This document shows, piece by piece, positions 56,755-64,000 of a DNA stretch of 64,000 nucleotides. Positions within the stretch are counted from its first letter, which is position 1, and every line of letters begins with the position of its first letter. A program made the translations under genes and the position numbers. The notes under the pieces were generated by a model. That model was not told the origin of the DNA and did not search any database. It saw only the letters and a list, made by a program, of their open reading frames with translations. Source of the stretch: Chiridota heheva (lineage: Eukaryota; Echinodermata; Holothuroidea; Apodida; Chiridotidae); assembly GCA_020152595.1 (NCBI GenBank), contig JAIGNY010000711.1, forward strand, positions 343,501 through 407,500, in the 5' to 3' direction.

Positions 56755-57770
56755 ATTAAAGTTTTCATAACTTAAGTTATGAATGGTGAACATTCATTTG
56801 ACTTGGCATAGTGGTAGAGGACATGGGTACTGATCAAATGAACATGATTGGAGGGTTGTGTGTGCATACTAATTAGCTTATTTGCATAACAATGATAATA
56901 TTTGTCAGGTTAAAGTTTTAGTTAAAGATTTTGGTTAAAGTTTTCATAACTTATGAATGGTATCCATTCATGTGACTTGGCACAGGGGTAGAGTACATGG
57001 GTACTGTTCAAATAAGCATGATTAAGGGGTTGTGTGTACATACTAATTAGCTTATTTGCATAACAATACAAATATTTGTAACTGATATCTCTTTAATCAA
57101 AGTGGGAGTGGGGATATTTTGTTTGCACAAATGATCATATATGTGAAGAACATCGTCTACACTTAATAGTGAGGTGTAATGTGCATATTAATTAGGTTAT
57201 TTCCATAACCATAGACTTTCGCATAAAATATTTAACCTTAGATAATAACTTGGTACTTGTTACAGGGGTAGAGGACATGGGTACTGTTCAAAGGAGCACG
57301 ATGTGGGGTTATGTGCATACTAATTAGCTTATTTGCATACAATGAAAATATTTGTATCTATGATATCTCTTTATTAAAGTGGGAGTGGAGTTTTTGTTTT
57401 ACACAAATTTTCATATATGTGAAGAGCTTTGTCTTCACTCAATGGTGAGGTGTAGTGTGCATATTAAGTAGGTTATTTGCATAACAATAGACTTGCATAC
57501 AAAATATTTAACCTGAGATGATAGCTTGCTATTTGGTTCAGTGGTAGAGGGCATTGGTACTGTTCAATTGAGCATGGTTGGGGGAATGTGTGTGCATAAT
57601 AATTAGCCTATTTGCATAGTATTGAAAGTATTTGTACATGTGATATCTCTTGAATTAAAGTGGGTGTGGTGATTTTGCTGAAATAAATGATTATACAGTA
57701 TATGTGAAGAGCGTTGTTCACACTTAATGGTGAGGTATAGTGTGCATTTGCTGCAATATGTTTGACCTGA
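56755..57770 (+). repeat. Satellite of about 280 bp, about 3.5 copies
   Basis: GTAGAGGACATGGGTACTG recurs at about 56813, 56987, 57267 and 57544. The first unit is shortened to about 173, then 280 and 277. Each full unit holds CATACTAATTAGCTTATTTGCATA, GATATCTCTTTA, AAGTGGGAGTGG, TATATGTGAAGAGC and a second ATTTGCAT-containing block. No coding capacity. Confidence 0.8.
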
Positions 57771-57849
57771 GATCAAAATTATATGGCTTATGACTTACTA
57801 ACTTCATTTCTAGTTTTGATATGATATTGACATTCCTGACATGAAGTAT

Positions 57850-57908
57850 AGGCATGGGATGATATTTTGGACAGGTTGGGATGAAATGTGGGACAGGTTG
57901 GAATGTGT
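57850..57908 (+). repeat. Short tandem repeat resembling the minisatellite 1 unit
   Basis: About three units of GGGATGAAATGTGGGACAGG-like sequence, close to the GGGATGCCATGTGGGACAT core at 10300-10986. Confidence 0.5.
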
Positions 57909-58594
57909 ATTATCAGCAGTGTGGGGATTTGTATCATTTCCAATATCTAGTTTGTCATATGTTAAGCAATATTGTTTCATAAATTTTGCTTTAATGTTAT
58001 TGTACATTTTTCATGCTGCTTGACTTTGCTTGATACACATATTTTCTTAAATTGGAAGTTGTGTTACAATTCAAGATGTAGTTCTGGGAGTGTGTAGGGG
58101 CTGGTGGAAGGTACAGGTTGGAAATGGGGTTTAATGGCATTCTTTCATTGACATTGGCAAGTCAGGGCCTGTCCTTTCTTTGTTATTCAATTGATAGAAC
58201 TAAAAGAGGTGTAGTAGTTATAAAGACTGCTAGGTTTTACATGTTTTTTGAGTTACTTGAGCTTTTTTTGTCTTAAAATATCTAGGAAAAGTCAAATATA
58301 TTTTGAAGCTTGTAGTGCAAATGAAAATGTATGTGCATTTTTCAAAGCTCAAGTAATTTGAAATTATCTGCCCATGCTACCTATTACTGTATATAGTTCC
58401 TTCTATTAGCCCATTCTCTATACTAGCTTTGAATAGTCGAGCATACTGTCCTTTCGACAATTCTAGTTCCAATTGCCACCAGGATTTTTTTTTTTTTTGC
58501 CTTCCCCCCTGAGAGGTGACCCTTCCTATCTATGCCCCTGCCCTTATATAAAAAGGATATCATCACGAAAGATGACCAAATATTTTTTCACCAG
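57909..58594. other. Intergenic, no recognisable feature
   Basis: Poly-T at about 58487-58498. No gene supported. Confidence 0.5.
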
Positions 58595-58687
58595 CTCTTT
58601 TTCATAAACAATTCTCCAATGTTATCCCTAACTCCTTGATGGTACCAAGGTCAGTGGGTGACTGACCTCAGTATAAGAAATTTAAAC

Positions 58688-59101
58688 CTGTAGCTTGAAT
58701 TAAAAAGGGGCAAGGTGCTAGACTTATTGAGGGGCACATTGATGCGCGCGAAGCGCTGCATCTTTTCGGCGTGGAGTCTAGCGTCCCCTTTAAGGCTCAA
58801 GCTCCTGGTGAAGAAGATCTGGGAATTGGGCTATAATAATACCTCAGAATGAAACTATTCTGACTGAAAAGGACCATTCATGAGCCAAACAGGACAATTG
58901 CTTACTATGCTGTCAATCTGTGTTCTGTATCCATGTAAGGTATTTTTTATTAAGTTATAAAAGTAATCTAAATTTTGTATATATTTTTTTTTTAAACATT
59001 TTTTTTCTGATGAGGGGTAGGGCAGACCCCCAGGGGGTGGGCCTAGCCCACGAAGGGGCGGGACAGGCCCATCCCTGTGAAACAGCAAAGCTAGGGATCT
59101 G
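58688..59101 (+). mobile_element. TIR element B, copy 2 (uninterrupted)
   Basis: The uninterrupted version of the family at 10987-12486 and 60377-61194. It begins with a decayed TIR (CTGTAGCTTG) and continues AAGGTGCTAGACTTATTGAG and CTTTTCGGCGTGGAGT. The join AAAGGACCATTCATGAGCC carries no insertion. It ends with a GC-rich tail and AACAGCAAAGCTAGGGATCTG. Confidence 0.8.
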
Positions 59102-59384
59102 ACTGATTCTTAAACGAATCAGTTCTTAAATGAAAGGTATCGTCCCATAAACACATTCAGAAGTGAATGCTGCTATGCTGGTAATGTCACTTCTGATTTT
59201 AAATTTTCTTTATTGATTGCGAGAAATCTGTTATGTTATCAATAACACATGTAGGCCCCTATTTTTAGTCCTATATGCGCGATTGAAAAGATCACAGATT
59301 TTTCATGATCAATGGGGGAAATTGAAACGGGAAGAGACGTTACCAGCTTGGTGGCGATTGCTTCTGAATGGATGTATGGGACGA

Positions 59385-60020
59385 TACCTTTCCTTTAATT
59401 GTCTCTTGGGTTGGAAACACCCTGTTTGTAGGATAGCTATATGGTGGATTCATCCATATAGTGACATGTTACTTAACGATAAGTACATCGATCGGGAATG
59501 CTCGTCATGTTTAATAAAAGGATATCATCACCTAATGTACTATGTACCATTTTTTCACCAGTTTTCCTCTTTAATAGAATATCAACCAGTTCTTTTTCAT
59601 AAACAATTCCCTTATGTTACCAAGATACCACTAAGGTACAGTATCTCCAAGGTATCATTGGGTGTACTGACCTCTGTGTGATAGAATCTTATAAGAATCG
59701 CTTTAAAAGTTGTCATCCTTGTTTGGAAAATGTTCTCCCTGTTTTTATTGTACTGTAGCTATAAATTCATCCATAGTTATATGTCACTTAATAATGATTA
59801 AATTGGGGAAAACCTTTATGTTGAAAATATATCAGCCACATGGATCAGTCAATGCAAAAAAGCTTTCCAAATCTGTTAGACATGCATGTACCATTTTTGT
59901 GCCTGGGTGGAATCAAGTTGTTTTTTTGCATACAATTCCTTGATGTTTCCTTATGTTACCAAGGTATGATAAGATGAATAACCTGTTGTGTAATAAAATC
60001 TCTCCAGAATCTTGTCATCA
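59385..60020 (+). repeat. Dispersed repeat I, two tandem copies
   Basis: 59385-59690 and 59700-60020 each contain a TTGGTTTGGAAA/GTTGGAAACA phrase, ATTCATCCATAGT-type, ATAAACAATTCC-type, ATGTTACCAAG and AATCTT at the end, indicating tandem duplication of about 310 bases. Confidence 0.5.
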
Positions 60021-60070
60021 CGGTTTGTCTTGTAGCTACAGCCAGTATGGAAATTACATTACTGTATTAA

Positions 60071-60360
60071 AGGTATATGGACAGGTAGAGGCAACATCAG
60101 CGAAATTGATTTGAAATTCCCTAAAAACCATGAAGGAAGCAAAAAATTCATCAAAATCAGTTAAAAAATTTCTCAAGGTCTAAAATTAAGGTAAGAAATA
60201 TAAAGAAAAACAAAAGCATTTTCGGGTGTTTTTCTGTTCATACATCACATTTTTTTCAATAAATTAAAAAATGATCAAACTTTGATTACTCATAACTTGA
60301 AAACACATGCTCTTTTCGGTCAGTGGTTGAACAAAAACTTTTGTACCTGTCCATATACCT
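60071..60360. mobile_element. TTAA-flanked MITE G, complete copy (290 bp)
   Basis: AGGTATATGGACAGGTA and TACCTGTCCATATACCT are perfect inverted repeats, with TTAA at 60067-60070 and 60361-60364. Confidence 0.92.
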
Positions 60361-60376
60361 TTAAATGTGTACCTGA

Positions 60377-61194
60377 CAGACCCCTAAAATGGGCAGGGTG
60401 CTAGACTTGTTGAGGGGCACATTAATGTACACCGAAGCATTGTGTCTTTTCAGCATGGAGTCCAGGGCTCCTTTAAGGCTCAATTCCCTGGTGAAGAAGC
60501 TGTGGGATTTTCGCTATAGTCATACATCTTAGAATAAAGCTTTTAAGTTTAAGTTTAAGTTTATTACACTTATATGGCGCATTATCTAAATAACTTATTC
60601 TAATGCGCCTTACAAAATATACATATAAAGAAAATAAATACAAATGTGTAAAGAAGATAAGCATGAAATATAAAGAAAACAAAGAACAACAAAATTATGA
60701 AAAGGACTTGAAAGCACAATTAAGTAAGTGAGTCTTAAGCAAGGTGTGGAATTGTTTAAGGGATTGAGCAGGTTTGATTAAAAGAGGTAAGTCATTCCAA
60801 AGTTTTGGGCCAAATATTTGCAGAGAGCGATTACCATATGTAAGTTTACTTTTTGGAATATATAGGATGAGGTGGTTTTGAGAGCGAAGGTGGTAACTGG
60901 TTTGACTGATAAGGACCATTCATTAGCCAAATTGGACAATTGCTTACTATGCTATCATTCTGTGTTCTGTATCCATGTAATGTATTTCATTTATAAGGCT
61001 AATTAAGACTATTTAGTTTTTAAAAATAAAATCAATCAATAAAAATAAAAAAACATTTTTTTATCATGAGGGATAGGGCAGACCCCAGGGGGCAGGACAA
61101 ACCCCCAGGAGGCAGTGCAGACCCCAGGAGGCAGGGCGGGCTCACAGAGGGGTGCGGTGAGCCGCCCCTGTGAAACAGCAAAGCTAGGGATCTG
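60377..61194 (+). mobile_element. TIR element B, copy 3, interrupted by a LINE fragment
   Basis: Starts CAGACCCCTAAAATGGGCAG and ends AAAGCTAGGGATCTG. Between the two conserved arms (about 60542-60905) is a foreign insert absent from copy 2. The GC-rich tail holds CCCCAGGAGGCAG-type units. Confidence 0.8.
60542..60919 (-). pseudogene. CR1/L2-type LINE 3' fragment inserted in element B
   Basis: On the minus strand the frame reads SYHLRSQNHL, IPKSKLTYGNRSLQIFGPK, LWNDLPLLIKPAQSLKQF and LLKTHLL, the conserved C-terminus of CR1/L2/RTE-like reverse transcriptases. It is followed by a 3' UTR containing a stem (GGCGCATTA ... AATGCGCC) and a tail of TTAAAC repeats at 60542-60560. The first nine or so codons of the long frame come from element B sequence. 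Only the final 70 residues of the enzyme are present. Confidence 0.75.
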
Positions 61195-62332
61195 CATAAG
61201 TTTCACAATAATGACCAACTCCCTGTGATAACACAGGGAAAACCCCTTACGTAAAATGATTGTAATGGAGAAATAAGATTGTGGGGCTATTAGGCTTTAA
61301 GGAACTTTCCTGTTAGATGTTATGTTATGTTTTTTTTTTTTTTTTTGTGCATACTATTAACATTGGACGAACTTATTTAGGTGCCTTTTGTAAATAAGTG
61401 TTTATGACAAATGGAAATATAAATATTAGATATATACAGAACATGCAGGAAATCTATTTGTGTTTACAACCTACAGAGCAGAAATCAAATCAGAAGTTTA
61501 AAGGCAATTAATATAAATGAATATCTGAAATGACTTTAAAATGAAAATTATTTGTTCAAATGCTTTCTTCATGTCATGAACATTTGTTGTTTTTTTGTAT
61601 GAAAAATTAAGGATGAAGCAGTGATTTCCCCAAGTTTCTTTGACATGCATTAATCAACCATTTTTTAAGTTAAATTGTTTAGAGAAATGGCCGTTTGCTG
61701 TGTTTAACTAAAGGTGTCAACCCTAACATTTAGGTAATCAATAGCCCCAAAGAGAATGATCTTTATTCAGATGATTTAATAATGATTTGATGATTTTTAA
61801 AATCTTAACTTTGCCCAAATTTTTCTTTTAAGTCTGCCTATCCTCCTTCCCACTATTAGTGGAAAGGAGGATTTCCCCTGCACCCCACCTATACCTTTGT
61901 TTATCAACTACTGTACTGTGCATATGTAACTTTGTTAGAGTAGATACTGCACCAATCATTGAATGGAGGAATAAGGTTTAGGCACTGTAGGTAGAAACCA
62001 TGCATCTGCAAAATCTTGATGTAGTTTTCATTCTCCTTCCCTCCATTTCAGTCTTTCAAAGTGAAGCGAATGTCTTTTCCATGAAGGATGTCACAAATCT
62101 TTTTATCATAATTAGCTATTTCCTTTCAAAATGTAAATTCTAAAAGTAGAAAAGATTTTTTAAGAAGTTTTATTTATAAGTAGTTTGCCCAGGCATACTG
62201 CACAAATCTGCATAAAAATGTGCAAAAAAACACTCAAATATTTCAATATTTCCATGTTTTTAAATGGCTTTGTAATAAATTTAGCTATTATCTTTACCTT
62301 TGTCTGTCTTATCCAAAGATTTTCAACATTAA
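61195..62332. other. Intergenic, no recognisable gene
   Basis: Poly-T near 61329-61346; a repeat I fragment (GGGAAAACCCCTTACG) at about 61237. Confidence 0.5.
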
Positions 62333-63010
62333 GGGAATAGTGTAGGGGTCAAGCAAGTTTATCTTATATAAAAGTAGGACTTCAAAAGCAAAACAATAGT
62401 GAAGAAAGCATTCAAAAATCTTATTCCGTTAAGGAGATATTAACGGATTAGTTCAGGGTTTAAGCATGTCCATCTTATGTGAAAGAGGACTTCAAAAGAA
62501 ACAAAATGGTGAAGAAAATATTCAAAACTCTTATTCCGTTAAGGAGATATTTAAGTTTAAAGTTTGGTATGATTTTGTAAAAACGACTGAAATGAAGCTA
62601 GCTTTCATAACCTCAGATTCCTCAAAATCTTTCAGGTATTCTAATATATTTTTTGCTGCAATGTTGTTGCTTAATAAACATTGGATATGTCAGGAAAGTA
62701 TAAACATAATCTAGTCAAGGGTAATTATAATTTACCACCTGTAGAAATATTGAGGAAAAATAATTAAAATAGTCAAAAAGTTACATAAATTTTCCTTAAA
62801 ATACATAGACAAGTTTGAAGAAACTGAGGATGATGAAGCTCTTACATACAGTAGTAGACTTACTACACCAGTCACTTTTGCACATATAAGACATAACTTT
62901 AAACTTGAATATCTCCTTAATGGAATAAAATATTAAAGTTTCTTAATTTTTTTTATTTTTAAAGTTCTCTTTTATATAAGATACACTTGCTTGCCCCCTG
63001 AACTATCCCT
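62333..63010. mobile_element. TTAA-flanked MITE E, copy 3, with duplicated left end
   Basis: Outer ends GGGAATAGTGTAGGGGTCAAG and CTTGCCCCCTGAACTATCCCT are inverted, with TTAA at 62329-62332 and 63011-63014. A second left end, TTAACGGATTAGTTCAGGG, starts at 62440, giving two tandem left arms and one right arm. Confidence 0.8.
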
Positions 63011-63239
63011 TTAAATTCCTGTTATGAAACACTTACTCATTCACTCAGTGTTTACAATTACCCCTGCTTCATTCAAAAACCTCTCCTAAAATTAGGATAA
63101 AACTTATTGTGTAAGCCTATTGTGTAAATACTTTATATGATTTATCCAACTATACCAGCAGTCAAGTCCAATTTGTTTATAACACTTGTATTTCATAGTA
63201 CATGTAAATACACTATTTAGTGAACTTGATTGTAGCTGG

Positions 63240-64000
63240 TTTTGTACACATATGGTGGTATGGGAGGAGCTGTAAAAGTCATGAACTTTGAAATATTTTT
63301 GGTGAGGTCACATACTGTAAGTGAAATTTGATGCAGATTGACAAGTTGTTGGGTTGGTAGAGTTCAAATGTGGGTGGTTTTCATCCACTAATGAAGTAAT
63401 TCTTAAGAATAAAGTTTCAAGATTTATATTTGATTCAATTGTCATGTTCGAATACACCGGCACACCTTCATGGGGTGGGAGGTAGTACAGAACTTTTACT
63501 TCTCCAATTGGAACCAATGATAAACCGTGGAGAAACACAATTCAGGGTTTGATTTGGATTTGGATATTATATTGATGTTTTCTGAAATGTCCTATTAGAG
63601 TAATTTCAGGCTGTTTTAAAAATGGTCATGATGGAAGTTGGAAGTCTGAAATATTTTTGGTAATGAGGTCACATAAGTAATTTTTGATGCAGATCAAGTG
63701 GTTGGGTATGTTGGTGTGGTTTCATACTATGGGTGGTTTCATATTGTGTGTGGTTTCATATTATGGGTGGTTTTGGGTATGTTGGTGTGGTTTCATATTA
63801 TGGGTGGTTTCATATTGTGGGTTGTTTCATATTATGGGTGGTTTCATATTATGGGTGGTTTTGAGTATGTTGGTGTGGTTTCATATTATGGGTGGTTTTC
63901 ATCCAATGATAATTCCTAAGAATAAAGTTTCAAGATTTGTATCATATTTGATACATTCATCATGTTTGAATACACAGCACACCTTCGTGGCAGTGCCGTC
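63240..64000 (+). repeat. Tandem duplication with an expanded microsatellite in the second copy
   Basis: GGTGAGGTCACATACTGTAAG to CACACCTTCATGGGG (63300-63475) recurs at 63658-63990 as GATGCAGAT, GGTTTTCATCCA, AAGAATAAAGTTTCAAGATT and GAATACAC-CAGCACACCTTC. The second copy has about ten extra units of GGTTTCATATTATGGGT in the middle (63695-63900). Confidence 0.75.

Overview
This window looks like a transposon- and satellite-rich stretch of an invertebrate nuclear genome. The background is AT-rich and non-coding. I found no intact host gene, and every protein-like reading frame I can recognise is a decayed mobile-element gene. A marine invertebrate fits best. A hint toward echinoderms or their relatives is the palindrome TAGGCCTA, which I counted at eight places by eye (for example 6301, 8668, 24621, 39173). 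That assignment is an inference from general familiarity, not a demonstrated placement.

Layout, left to right. A nearly full-length but broken non-LTR retrotransposon of the I superfamily (Nimb-like: ORF1 zinc knuckle, endonuclease, reverse transcriptase, RNase H) fills 1-4556. Dispersed repeats follow at 4970-5715. A 2.4-kb palindromic (foldback) element occupies 7763-10126. A 24-bp minisatellite starts at about 10300; it is interrupted by a terminal-inverted-repeat (TIR) element at 10987-12486, which is itself interrupted by a hAT-type MITE at 11166-12211. The 12.5-21 kb part holds degenerate AT-rich tandem arrays and a hAT transposase remnant (18948-19590).

The most notable segment is 21401-23995. 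It is a TIR-bounded element with TA flanks carrying frameshifted ORFs of a large protein family that I recognise from many marine invertebrate genomes but to which I can assign no function. A decayed Tigger/pogo transposase (27583-28996, minus) and a tRNA-derived SINE (29135-29535) follow. A second copy of repeat A, a 3' Nimb fragment and a 3.7-kb G-rich minisatellite (31526-35235) come next. After a 5-kb featureless stretch there is a third 24-bp minisatellite (40560-41745). The right third holds several small TIR elements with TTAA flanks (47-48, 52.5, 60 and 62 kb), a second Nimb copy (48556-52415), nested palindromic repeats, a (TA)n tract, a satellite of about 280 bp, two more copies of the 10987-type TIR element, and a tandem duplication at the right edge.

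How the parts relate. Three of the minisatellites have the same 24-bp period and share a core resembling GGA-NNN-CAT-N-GGG. The seed of this core occurs as one or two units at the end of dispersed repeat A, so I suggest the arrays grew from that repeat. Because 24 is divisible by 3, the arrays are open in most frames on both strands and produce very long false ORFs.
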